A stretch of DNA of 13,207 nt from Prevotella sp. UBA2756 (GCA_002353205.1 DEJE01000042.1:1-13207); one strand, 5' to 3'; positions 1-7,459 are shown, numbered from the stretch's first letter. A program made the numbers and translations. The notes: generated by a model from the letters alone, not told the origin.

Positions 1-507
1 CAAGGCTGCTGGTTTGAAGACCGCAGCCTTTTCGGCAGTTTCTTTGACCGAGGGTCAGAGAATGAGACTTATCTGACTGCTGACGGTAATGAAATCATCA
101 AACTGAACGATTTCCGCTATTCAGATGACAACTTGACACCCTTCTTTGAGCGTATCAAGGCGCACAATCAATACTTCCCTGATTGTGCTTATAAAATGAT
201 TGGCTTTGCCGAGAACAGAGACGGGAAGGTGTGTGCTGTACTGGTTCAGCCATATATTGATGATGCCCGCCTGGCCACGAAAGCGGAAATCCACGACGAG
301 TTCCTCCGTTTAGGCATCCATCCAGAGGATAATGGTGAATACTACACCAACGGTCAGCACGACATCTTCGACGCTGTTGCCGGCAACGTATTGGTAGGTG
401 GCGACGGCAACTACTATTTTATCGATACCATCATCTATCCCTCCGATACTGGCGGTTACGACCTGTACCGCAGCCTCTCGCCCCGATTCTCTGGCGAGGC
501 TGTCTAA
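1..507 (+). CDS. C-terminal part of a protein with a kinase-like catalytic motif (5' end outside window)
   Basis: The reading frame is open from the first base, so this is the C-terminal 168 residues of a longer protein; an ATG at 133 lies inside the frame and is probably not the start. The stretch at residues 121-143 reads DIFDAVAGNVLVGGDGNYYFIDT-like, with Asp124, Asn129 and Asp142. Their spacing resembles the catalytic loop (D-x4-N) and metal-binding Asp of protein-kinase or aminoglycoside-phosphotransferase folds. The preceding text (LNDFRYSDDN, TPFFERIKAHN, GFAENRDGKVCAVLVQPYI) recalls, from memory, Bacteroidota proteins carrying a 'putative polyvalent protein kinase' domain, which are often found on mobile elements. 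The substrate is unknown. Its last two codons (GTC TAA) lie inside the half-site of the downstream regulatory module. Coding is well supported; the family assignment is moderate. Confidence 0.6.
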   Translation, partial: QGCWFEDRSLFGSFFDRGSENETYLTADGNEIIKLNDFRYSDDNLTPFFERIKAHNQYFPDCAYKMIGFAENRDGKVCAVLVQPYIDDARLATKAEIHDEFLRLGIHPEDNGEYYTNGQHDIFDAVAGNVLVGGDGNYYFIDTIIYPSDTGGYDLYRSLSPRFSGEAV

Positions 508-597
508 AAATCATACGCTCTACTGTCTAATTTTTAGACAATCTGCTTCCACCGGGGCATTGAGCCTTGGCGGATTCGTTTTATTGCCGTTCTTTTG
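501..597 (+). promoter_or_regulatory. Promoter module copy 1 (palindrome + promoter)
   Basis: Half-site TGTCTAA is at 501-507, overlapping the stop codon of the upstream gene. Palindrome TGTCTAA-TTT-TTAGACA is at 524-540, starting 23 bp after the half-site. A 26-bp spacer follows, then TTGG (567-570, -33 position), 19 bp, and TTCTTTTG (590-597, one mismatch to TAnnTTTG). Transcription should begin near 602-605, just upstream of the ATG at 619. The same layout recurs at 862-958 and 1656-1752. From 541 to 589 this copy is highly similar to copy 3, consistent with duplication of a permease unit. Confidence 0.75.
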
Positions 598-618
598 CAA
601 ATGAAAAAAAAGAATCGT

Positions 619-834
619 ATGAAGACTATCATCAGAAACTTTACATCCTTCCCGCCTGCACTGGTGCTGAAAGGCTCGTTCGGTCTGTCGCCCAAGGGTC
701 GCGTTCTGCGCACCTCGCTGATCTGCCTGCAGTTCGTCGTGTCGTTCATGCTGGTCATCTGCGTGGGCATCATGTACCTGCAGAGCTGGAAGAATGCCAA
801 CGAGAATCCCGTCAACAGCATCAAGACTGAATAA
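619..834 (+). pseudogene. Miniature in-frame remnant of an FtsX-type ABC permease (71 aa)
   Basis: Three separate parts of a permease of about 790 residues are joined in frame. MKTIIRNF is a typical N-terminus. TSFPPALVLKGSF through the hydrophobic helix around residues 33-53 (LICLQFVVSFMLVICVGIMYL) is the central linker and fifth helix. SWKNANENPVNSIKTE is the extreme C-terminus. The intact neighbour at 1777 has matching segments (RFQPIDIVKGSF and SWRAASENPVNNIKTE). Both periplasmic regions and most helices are missing. The second junction lies at CAGAGCTGG, which the neighbour also carries at the equivalent C-terminal place, consistent with a deletion through short homology. The start at 619 matches the start of the full permease relative to its promoter; an in-frame ATG at 601 lies at or before the expected transcription start. 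The frame has no stops and the promoter looks intact, so a short single-helix membrane protein could still be made. It is called a decayed gene because no known short FtsX protein has this form. Confidence 0.75.
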
Positions 835-861
835 GGTTCATTTTTCTCCTTCCTCTCTGAC

Positions 862-958
862 TGTCAAAGAATCATACGCGAAAGCGTCTAATCTTTAGAC
901 AATCGTCCTTTGGACAGCCGGAAAAGCTTGGAGACAAAAAGCGCGAATCGTAACTTTG
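862..958 (+). promoter_or_regulatory. Promoter module copy 2 (palindrome + promoter)
   Basis: Half-site TGTCAAA is at 862-868. Palindrome GTCTAA-TCT-TTAGAC lies within 885-901, again starting 23 bp after the half-site. Then come 26 bp, TTGG (928-931), 19 bp and a perfect TAACTTTG box (951-958). The spacer sequences differ from copies 1 and 3 while every distance is identical, which argues for functional constraint. Transcription should start near 962-965, giving a leader of about 108 nt before the ATG at 1072. Apart from this module, the 237-base gap at 835-1071 shows no other clear feature. Confidence 0.75.
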
Positions 959-1071
959 CAATGTAAAAAGAAAGCAGTGCCCAGAGGCAAGGTCCTGTAA
1001 AACAAAAAAGGACACCATGACGGGGACTGCAAAAGCAAGAAGGATTAATAACATTTTAAACAGTTACGATT

Positions 1072-1626
1072 ATGAAAAAGCTTTTGATTTGTTCGATGAT
1101 GTGCCTGATGACACTGTTTGCAAAGGCACAAGTGCTGACCTCAGCTTCGGTTCAGAAGGTGTATGAGAGTGTCACGACGGATGTGGACAACGGGTTCGCC
1201 TACAATGCAGAGTGTGATGGCGACGGCCGCATCATCGCGATGGAAGTATATCGGAAGAAGCTGCAACGCAAAGTTGGCGTCACCTTGATTCCCGTCTGCC
1301 GGTATCTGTACACGTATACGGCGGACGGTCTGCTGAGCAGTCGCATCAAATATGTGTGGCGCCGCAATACCTGGCGTTGCTTCGCACGGCATGACTATTC
1401 GCTCACCGATCATCTTTACAGCGTGGACTACTCTCGTTGGAACCGGAAGAAGAATACTTTCGACGAAGCAACAGGCAAGATGACTTACACACTGCTGCCT
1501 GATTGTACGGTAAGCAATATCGCCTGCTACTGCCGTCATCATAAGAATGCCCCGCTGAAACTGGAGTGGCAGAGCGAAGTGATATCGCAACCCGTAGGTT
1601 GGGACTATTTCCTGACGAAGAAATGA
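1072..1626 (+). CDS. Secreted DUF3836-like protein
   Basis: A 184-residue protein with a clear Sec signal peptide: MKK, hydrophobic core at residues 4-16, cleavage likely after AKA (residue 19) before Gln20. The mature part has repeated aromatic strands of the form YLYTYTADGLLSSRIKYVWRRNTWRCF and YSVDYSRWNRKKNTFDEATGKMTYTL. This alternating 'tYtYn.dG.l..r..yrw....W' pattern resembles the Bacteroidota-specific DUF3836 family, recognised by eye and without a search. The function of that family is not known; location in the periplasm or at the cell surface is expected. The gene has its own copy of the module that drives the ABC permeases, so it is probably co-regulated with them. It has no visible RBS stronger than the A-rich leader, as is usual in this phylum. 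Confidence 0.75.
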   Translation: MKKLLICSMMCLMTLFAKAQVLTSASVQKVYESVTTDVDNGFAYNAECDGDGRIIAMEVYRKKLQRKVGVTLIPVCRYLYTYTADGLLSSRIKYVWRRNTWRCFARHDYSLTDHLYSVDYSRWNRKKNTFDEATGKMTYTLLPDCTVSNIACYCRHHKNAPLKLEWQSEVISQPVGWDYFLTKK

Positions 1627-1655
1627 GACTGCCGCCGGGGTTGACAAACTTGTGG

Positions 1656-1752
1656 TGTCAAAATCTTAGACGCTTTGCTGTCTAATTTTTAGACAATCTG
1701 CTTCGGCCGGGGCCCGCAGCCTTGGCGGATTTGTTTTATTGGCGTAACTTTG
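1656..1752 (+). promoter_or_regulatory. Promoter module copy 3 (palindrome + promoter)
   Basis: Half-site TGTCAAA is at 1656-1662, palindrome TGTCTAA-TTT-TTAGACA at 1679-1695, then 26 bp, TTGG (1722-1725), 19 bp and TAACTTTG (1745-1752). An additional TTAGAC half-site lies at about 1666-1671. The palindrome centre is roughly 70 bp upstream of the expected start (about 1757), a position typical of an activator. The module drives the permease gene starting at 1777 and probably the second permease behind it. Confidence 0.8.
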
Positions 1753-1776
1753 CAAATGAAAAAGTAAGAACAACGT

Positions 1777-4149
1777 ATGAAGAGCTATTTCAGATTCCTT
1801 TCGCGCAACAAGCTATATACCTTTATTAATATAGCAGGCCTGGTGGTGTCGTTGATGTTCATCATCCTGATGGGCGACTACACCTGGCGGCAATTTAGCA
1901 TCGACTCGTGGCATAAGAATGCCGACCGCATCTATCTGGCGGGCAGTGAAGAGGATTTCTTCATGTGGCCGCAGGCTGCTCAAGAGATCAAGGCGATGTG
2001 CCCGGAAATAGAGCAGACCTGTTGCGTGATGAGCCAGAACGGACGCATTAAATATGGTTTGCGGGAGACTCAGAGCAAGGAAGACGATAACGGTATCATC
2101 ATGCTGGCCGACTCTACGTTCTTCCAGTTTTTCAGTTTCCCGCTGGTGGAGGGCGACCCGAAGACCGTTCTCGATGCCCCCGACAAGTGCGTCATTACTG
2201 AAAAACTGGCCAGGACGCTCTTTGCAGGCAAGAATCCTATTGGCGAACAGCTGCAGATTGTGGGCGACCGGCATGTGTTCATGGGGCAGGAGAATCCCTA
2301 CGACTCTACGTTGGTCTATACCGTCAGCGGCATTGCCAAGGACTTCGACCACACAGTGTTACCCAACGAGACGCAGATTATTGCCAGTATGCAGCGCTTC
2401 GGGCAGGTGATGGGCTACAAGTTGACGAACGAGTCCTTTGCATACGGCCCCACAGGAGCCTGTAAGGCATTCCTGATGCTACGTATAGGAACTACGCTCG
2501 ACGGCATGAAAAATGTGATAGAGAAGCATCTGACGACCAACTACAAGCTGTGGAGCCGAATGGGTGCTGAAGAGTTCACGCTGACACCGCTTACCGACAT
2601 CATGTTTGCCCCGCAGAACAACGGTGCCGGCATGCAGAAAGGCGACAAGTCGCGGCTCCGCATCCTGCTGGCAGCCGTGCTGGCCCTGCTGTTCTTTGCC
2701 GTCAGCAACTACATCAACCTGACCGTCGCCAATACGGGTTTCCGTGCCAAGGAAATGGCCACGCGACGACTCTTCGGTAGCAGCCAGCGAGAGATATCGC
2801 TGAAACTGATAGCAGAGTCAACCTTGATGGTGGCAGTATGCTTTGCCGCTGGCTTAGCTCTGGCTTTCTGTTTCCAGAACGATGCCGCTGAGCTGTTCAG
2901 GGGAAAGATAGATCTGGCAAAAGATATCCGCGTGGACACTATTTGTTCCTGCTTCGGTTTCATCCTGCTGCTGGGCGTCGTCTCGGGCATTATGCCCTCA
3001 TGGCAGATTACTCGTTTCCAACCCATTGACATCGTGAAAGGTAGTTTCCGTTATCACTCCAAGATGATTTTGGGCCGGTTGTTCATCATTGTTCAGAACG
3101 TCGTCACCATCACTATGCTCACATCGGCCCTTGTCATTTGGCTGCAATTGCATCACCTCATTCATGCGCCATTAGGTTTCAATGCTGAGAACCTGTTCTA
3201 TGTTGAAAGCCCACTAGGTAAGAGTCAGACAGTGAGAAACAAACTGGAGAAATTACCATTTGTTGAGGCCGTCGGCGAGTACGGAGGCACAACGTTCTCT
3301 AACTATAATTCGAATATACGTAGTATCACTGACGGTGACAAGATGGTGACCCTGTTCATCACTGATATGGATACGACAGCCTTCAAACTCTATGGCCTTC
3401 AAATACTCAAGGATTATGGTCCGATGAGCGACGGCTATTATCTGAACGAAGAGGCCATGCGGAAGTTTGGCTTTGGCGACGACCAACGTGAGATGACTTG
3501 GGGCAAAGACGAGAAGAAACCCATCAACGGAGTGCTTAAGGATTTCCACCGCGTCAACGTGCTGGAGGGCTATCAGCCTTTCGCCATCAGCGTAAGGGAA
3601 CATGTGGATGAGCCAAACTTCCTCGTCAGGACAAACGGCGACCGACAGGCCATAACTGTCTTTAAGCAGATTATGAAAGAGCTGGATGTTCCAGAAGATG
3701 ATCTGCAATGGTACGTGAGCAGTATCGAGGAAAACATCGCCGAGACCTTCGAAGACCAGCAGAACACGCTGCGCATCGTTTCGCTCTTCACCCTCATTGC
3801 CATCGTCATCTCGGTGCTGGGCTACGTGGGCCTGTCGCTCTTCTTTATCCGTCAGCGGCAGAAGGAGATTGCCATCCGCAAGGTGATGGGCTCCACGTCG
3901 GGTGAGGTGCTGCTGTTGATGCTCCGCACATTCTCCGTTCCGCTGCTGGTTTCATTCGTCATTGCCGTGCCTATATCGTGGTATATCATGAGCGACTGGC
4001 TCACCAACTTCTCATACCGCATCGCGCTCAGCCCCTGGATATTCGTTGCTGCTGGGTTTACCTGCTTCATCATTTCCCTGCTCACCGTCATCATCCAGAG
4101 CTGGCGCGCTGCTTCTGAGAATCCTGTTAACAACATCAAAACAGAATAG
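1777..4149 (+). CDS. FtsX/MacB-type ABC transporter permease (8 TM)
   Basis: A 790-residue inner-membrane subunit of a type VII (MacB-like) ABC exporter, which couples ATP hydrolysis in the cytoplasm to movement of a periplasmic domain. TM1 is at about residues 14-33 and is followed by a MacB-like periplasmic core (about 34-290). A first FtsX module has helices near 294-316, 348-366 and 390-408. A fifth helix (about 431-453) precedes a second periplasmic core, and a C-terminal FtsX module has helices near 668-690, 720-740 and 754-775. The coupling segment KEIAIRKVMGSTSGEV (about residue 697) is canonical; the matching place in the first half reads KEMATRRLFGSS and is more diverged. The protein ends ENPVNNIKTE, shared with the miniature remnant upstream. 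The start at 1777 gives a short cytoplasmic N-terminus, as usual. The substrate cannot be read from the sequence. It probably forms an operon with the permease at 4159. Confidence 0.9.
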   Translation: MKSYFRFLSRNKLYTFINIAGLVVSLMFIILMGDYTWRQFSIDSWHKNADRIYLAGSEEDFFMWPQAAQEIKAMCPEIEQTCCVMSQNGRIKYGLRETQSKEDDNGIIMLADSTFFQFFSFPLVEGDPKTVLDAPDKCVITEKLARTLFAGKNPIGEQLQIVGDRHVFMGQENPYDSTLVYTVSGIAKDFDHTVLPNETQIIASMQRFGQVMGYKLTNESFAYGPTGACKAFLMLRIGTTLDGMKNVIEKHLTTNYKLWSRMGAEEFTLTPLTDIMFAPQNNGAGMQKGDKSRLRILLAAVLALLFFAVSNYINLTVANTGFRAKEMATRRLFGSSQREISLKLIAESTLMVAVCFAAGLALAFCFQNDAAELFRGKIDLAKDIRVDTICSCFGFILLLGVVSGIMPSWQITRFQPIDIVKGSFRYHSKMILGRLFIIVQNVVTITMLTSALVIWLQLHHLIHAPLGFNAENLFYVESPLGKSQTVRNKLEKLPFVEAVGEYGGTTFSNYNSNIRSITDGDKMVTLFITDMDTTAFKLYGLQILKDYGPMSDGYYLNEEAMRKFGFGDDQREMTWGKDEKKPINGVLKDFHRVNVLEGYQPFAISVREHVDEPNFLVRTNGDRQAITVFKQIMKELDVPEDDLQWYVSSIEENIAETFEDQQNTLRIVSLFTLIAIVISVLGYVGLSLFFIRQRQKEIAIRKVMGSTSGEVLLLMLRTFSVPLLVSFVIAVPISWYIMSDWLTNFSYRIALSPWIFVAAGFTCFIISLLTVIIQSWRAASENPVNNIKTE

Positions 4150-4158
4150 AATATCGAT

Positions 4159-6513
4159 ATGAAGAATCATTATAGAAGACAAGGGACCCTCATCAAAGTT
4201 GTCTCGCTGGCCATCGGCCTGACCGTCGGGCTGGTGCTCATCGCCAAGGTGCAGCTGGAGATGAACTACGACCGCTGCATCGTGGACAAGGAACACGTGT
4301 ATGAACTGCAGGAGACTTTCCAGCGCAAGGGCGAAGCCAGGCAGCAGCATGGTGCAACGTCGGGAGGTGTCGCGCCGGTGCTGGCTCGAGAAATACCTGA
4401 GATACAGAGTGCCACACGCTACACGGCGCAGTTCGGCGAGGAGAAGCTGACGCTTCAGGACGGCAGCCGCCACTACTTCCGCAAGGCGGTGTTTGCCGAT
4501 TCCTGTTTCTTCGACATCTTCGCCACAACGATTCTGGTGGGCGATGCCCGGAAGATTCTCTCCACTGCCGGACAGTGCATGATCAGCCGAAGCCTGAGTG
4601 AGAAGATCGGCGGAGACGTCGTTGGAAAGACGTTTTGCTTCGCCTCTGCCCCGCAGAAGCCGATGACCGTCAACGGCGTGTTCGACGACTATCCTGAGAA
4701 CTCCGCCTACAGCAGTTTCGACGTCCTGATGTCGATGTCATCCATGGGTACCTACGCATGGGACGGCACTGAAAACCTGATAGGCAACGACCGCTACCAT
4801 TCGTATGTGCGCCTGCGGTCCGATGCCGATATGAATAAGGTGAGAAAAGAGATAAAAGAACTGCTGCAGCGCATTCTCCCTTGGGACGACCTGAAGCAGG
4901 TTGGCTATATCGATTCTGGTATCGAACTGGTGAGCGTGACAGGGCAGCGGATGAAGGATACTACCGTGCGCACCACCTGCATCATCCTCTCGGTGGTGGC
5001 CGCGGTGATGCTCTTCACGGCCGTGATGAACTATATCCTCGTGGTCATCAGCACGATGGTAAACCGTGCACGGCAAGTAGCCCTGCGCAAGGTGCTGGGT
5101 GCGCCGCATCGGGAGTTCTATCTGACGACGATGAAGGAGTCTGCCGTTCATCTGCTCTCGGCGCTGGCCGCGATGGCCCTGCTGCTCTGGGCAGGACAGA
5201 ACTGGGTGCGCGACCTCTTAGGCGTAAGCGTCGGCACGCTCTTCTCGGCGCAGACTTTCGCCGTGCTCATGGCCGTATGCCTCGTCGTGCTGCTGTGCTG
5301 CGGCCTCCTGCCGGGGCTGATCTATTCGCGCATCCCGCTGACCTACGCCTATCGGCTCTACAGCGAGAGCAAGCGCGTGTGGAAGTTGTCGCTGCTGGCT
5401 TTCCAGTTCGTGCTGAGCACGATGCTGCTCTGCGTGCTCTCGACCATCTATCGGCAATACAACTATATGCTGCAGGCAGACATGGGCTATCAGTATAACC
5501 GCGTGGCCTACGTCAACGTCAGTGCCTTACACGGCGACTCCATCTATTCGCTGGCCCGTGAGATGGAAAACCTGCCTTGCGTCGAGAAGACGGCTGCCGC
5601 CTATTCGCTCTTTTGCGAGCAGCAGAGTGGCGACAATGTGTTGGTGCCAGGCAATCCACAGGAAATGTTCAACTGTGTCAATCTGTTCTTTGCCGAGGGT
5701 GGACTGGTGGAGACGATGGGACTTAAGATTGTTCGCGGCCGCGACTTCAAACGCCTGAATCATAAAGGCTGGACGCCGGAGATGCTGGTGGACGAGAAGT
5801 TTGCAAAAAAAATGAAAGAAGTGGCTGGCATCGATGACGTCGTAGGCCGCCAGTTCATCAACTCCTCCTTAGGCAACGAGTACCCCTTGACCGTCGTCGG
5901 CATCGTGAAGAACTTTAAGTTGGGATCGCTCGTTTCCAGCGAAGAACGCCCCATGATGGTGGCCAACGGCAATGTCTTTACGCATTACATCATGGTGAAA
6001 CTTCAGAGCATCACGTCCGAGAACCTCCAGGCCGTGCAGCAAGTCTGCGACCGCCTCTATCCCGACGCCGAGCTACAGGTGAAGTTGTACGGCAACGAGA
6101 TGGCCGACAGCTATCAGCAGACGAAGCACACCCGCGACCTCATCATGATAGGCTGCTTGGCATCGCTGCTCATCATGCTCATCGGACTGATTGGCTATGT
6201 GCGCGACGAGGTGCAGCGCCGGTCGCGCGAACTGGCCATCCGCAAGGTGATGGGTGCAACCGTCAGCGAGCTGCAGAACCTGTTCCTGCGTAGCATCGCG
6301 CTCATTGCTCTTCCGTCCATCGTCGTCGGTGTCGCCTTGGGTTGGTATTTCAGCCGCATGCTGATGGAGCAGTTTGCCGACAAGATACAGCTCTCATGGT
6401 TTGTCTTCGCCGCCTGTGCGCTGTTCGCGCTGCTCGTCATTGCTGCCGTCGTGCTGCTTCAGACCTATCGCGTGGCCACCAGCAATCCCGTCAATTATCT
6501 AAAGACAGAATAA
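4159..6513 (+). CDS. Second FtsX/MacB-type ABC transporter permease (8 TM)
   Basis: A 784-residue protein with the same double architecture as its upstream neighbour but a diverged sequence. TM1 is at about residues 13-31 and a MacB-like periplasmic core follows. FtsX module 1 has helices near 273-298, 331-345 and 364-385; the VALRKVLGAPHREF coupling segment is near 307. TM5 (about 411-430) and a second core lead to FtsX module 2, with helices near 661-682, 714-730 and 747-769 and LAIRKVMGATVSEL near 692. The end, ATSNPVNYLKTE, matches the family. Only 9 bases separate it from the preceding stop, so it is very probably cotranscribed and may form a heterodimer with the first permease. The N-terminus is short (MKNHYRRQGTLIKVVSLAIG) but leaves TM1 intact. 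Confidence 0.9.
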   Translation: MKNHYRRQGTLIKVVSLAIGLTVGLVLIAKVQLEMNYDRCIVDKEHVYELQETFQRKGEARQQHGATSGGVAPVLAREIPEIQSATRYTAQFGEEKLTLQDGSRHYFRKAVFADSCFFDIFATTILVGDARKILSTAGQCMISRSLSEKIGGDVVGKTFCFASAPQKPMTVNGVFDDYPENSAYSSFDVLMSMSSMGTYAWDGTENLIGNDRYHSYVRLRSDADMNKVRKEIKELLQRILPWDDLKQVGYIDSGIELVSVTGQRMKDTTVRTTCIILSVVAAVMLFTAVMNYILVVISTMVNRARQVALRKVLGAPHREFYLTTMKESAVHLLSALAAMALLLWAGQNWVRDLLGVSVGTLFSAQTFAVLMAVCLVVLLCCGLLPGLIYSRIPLTYAYRLYSESKRVWKLSLLAFQFVLSTMLLCVLSTIYRQYNYMLQADMGYQYNRVAYVNVSALHGDSIYSLAREMENLPCVEKTAAAYSLFCEQQSGDNVLVPGNPQEMFNCVNLFFAEGGLVETMGLKIVRGRDFKRLNHKGWTPEMLVDEKFAKKMKEVAGIDDVVGRQFINSSLGNEYPLTVVGIVKNFKLGSLVSSEERPMMVANGNVFTHYIMVKLQSITSENLQAVQQVCDRLYPDAELQVKLYGNEMADSYQQTKHTRDLIMIGCLASLLIMLIGLIGYVRDEVQRRSRELAIRKVMGATVSELQNLFLRSIALIALPSIVVGVALGWYFSRMLMEQFADKIQLSWFVFAACALFALLVIAAVVLLQTYRVATSNPVNYLKTE

Positions 6514-6549
6514 CCCCCTACCCCCAACCCCTCCCCGAGGGGAGGGGGG
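6514..6549 (-). repeat. G-rich REP-like hairpin element, copy 1
   Basis: It starts directly after the stop codon of the second permease. Read on the minus strand it has a CCCCTC/GAGGGG hairpin followed by a G-rich tail of runs GGGG-A-GGGG-TT-GGGGG-TA-GGGG. It belongs to the same family as the elements at 6619, 8315 and 10741 but is the most diverged. With the copy at 6619 it forms an inverted pair, hairpins inward and tails outward, around about 70 bp. Confidence 0.65.
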
Positions 6550-6618
6550 AACTTTGCAAAACAATAATATCAACCATTTAGAACAATGACCCTATAAGCC
6601 TGCCAGCAGAACTATTCA

Positions 6619-6676
6619 CTCCCCTCCATCATAGGGAGGGGCAGGGGGTGGGTCTTCTTGGGGGGTGGGTCTCTTG
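6619..6676 (+). repeat. G-rich REP-like hairpin element, copy 2, with duplicated tail
   Basis: CCCCTCC / GGGAGGGG arms (6621-6640) are followed by the tail CAGGGGGTGGG. The tail segment GGGGGTGGGTCTTCTTG (6644-6660) is repeated almost exactly at 6661-6676 (GGGGGTGGGTCTCTTG), ending 3 bases before the ATG of the ABC ATPase. The four G-runs meet the usual G-quadruplex pattern. The space between copies 1 and 2 holds GAACTTTG (6549-6556, a weak -7-like box) and a three-codon ATG frame at 6586 (ATG ACC CTA TAA). This looks like an old promoter-leader, but that is uncertain. Confidence 0.6.
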
Positions 6677-6679
6677 ATT

Positions 6680-7354
6680 ATGATTAAACTTGAAAACATT
6701 CAAAAGGTGTTCCGCACGGAAGAGGTGGAGACCGTGGCACTCGGCGGCGTGTCGCTCGAAGTGCAGAAAGGTGAGTTCGTGGCCATTATGGGCCCGTCGG
6801 GTTGTGGCAAGTCCACCTTATTAAATATTCTTGGCCTGCTCGACAATCCCACCAGCGGCCGCTACTGGCTCGACGGACAGGAGGTGGGCACGCTCCGCGA
6901 GAGCCAGCGCACGGCAGTACGCAAGGGTCAGATAGGCTTCGTGTTCCAGAGTTTCAACCTCATCGACGAGCTCAACGTCGAAGAGAACGTGGAACTGCCG
7001 CTCACCTATCTCGGCGTGCCTAAGAAGGAACGGCGGGCGAGGGTAGAGGAGGCGTTGCGACGCATGGGAATCTCGCACCGCGCCCACCATTTCCCCCAGC
7101 AGCTAAGCGGCGGACAACAGCAGCGCGTGGCCATCGCCCGAGCCGTCGTGATGAACCCCATGCTCATCCTCGCCGACGAGCCCACGGGTAATCTCGACTC
7201 GAAGAACGGATTGGAGGTGATGCAGCTGCTCACACAGCTCAACCAGGAAGGTGCCACCGTCGTCATGGTGACCCACTCCGAGCGCGACGCCGGCTATGCC
7301 CAGCGCATCGTCAGCATGCTCGACGGACTGGTAGTGCCCGAAGTCAGACTGTAG
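6680..7354 (+). CDS. ABC transporter ATP-binding protein, LolD/MacB type
   Basis: A 224-residue ATPase that powers a MacB/LolD-like exporter, here presumably the permeases upstream. All nucleotide-binding motifs are present: Walker A GPSGCGKST (38-46), Q-loop Gln90 in VFQSFNL, signature LSGGQQQR (142-149), Walker B ILADEP (163-168) with Glu167, D-loop NLDS and switch His199 in VTHSE. Length and the 'GNLDSKNGLEVM' segment fit the LolD/MacB class, without any fused membrane domain. The ATG at 6680 gives MIKLENIQKVF, the usual beginning; a GTG at 6665 in the same frame lies within repeat sequence and would only add GLLI. The region just upstream is a G-rich repeat tail instead of an A-rich leader, so translation initiation may be unusual. 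A 166-base gap separates it from the permease; cotranscription is plausible but not proven. Confidence 0.93.
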   Translation: MIKLENIQKVFRTEEVETVALGGVSLEVQKGEFVAIMGPSGCGKSTLLNILGLLDNPTSGRYWLDGQEVGTLRESQRTAVRKGQIGFVFQSFNLIDELNVEENVELPLTYLGVPKKERRARVEEALRRMGISHRAHHFPQQLSGGQQQRVAIARAVVMNPMLILADEPTGNLDSKNGLEVMQLLTQLNQEGATVVMVTHSERDAGYAQRIVSMLDGLVVPEVRL

Positions 7355-7459
7355 CAACAGTCTCTTCGTGGCATGTTTGCATGGCAGGGCAACGAAAACA
7401 GGGCGAACGGCGCGGAAAACCTAAATAGTTTTTAAAGGATTCGCGCCAAACCTATTAAT

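Noticed and set aside
1741..1756. Sigma-54-like promoter (TTGGCG...TTTGCA) before the permease at 1777
   Set aside because: The GG and GC dinucleotides are 9 bases apart, not the required 10, and copies 1 and 2 of the module lack the GG. The TTGG-N19-TAnnTTTG arrangement of the housekeeping promoter explains all three copies.
4881..5498. 205-codon open frame inside the second permease
   Set aside because: A shadow frame rich in Arg, Ala and Gly, fully inside a well-supported permease gene; no RBS or family resemblance.
6665..6679. GTG start five codons upstream of the ABC ATPase ATG
   Set aside because: It lies inside a duplicated repeat tail and adds GLLI before the normal MIKLENIQKVF beginning.
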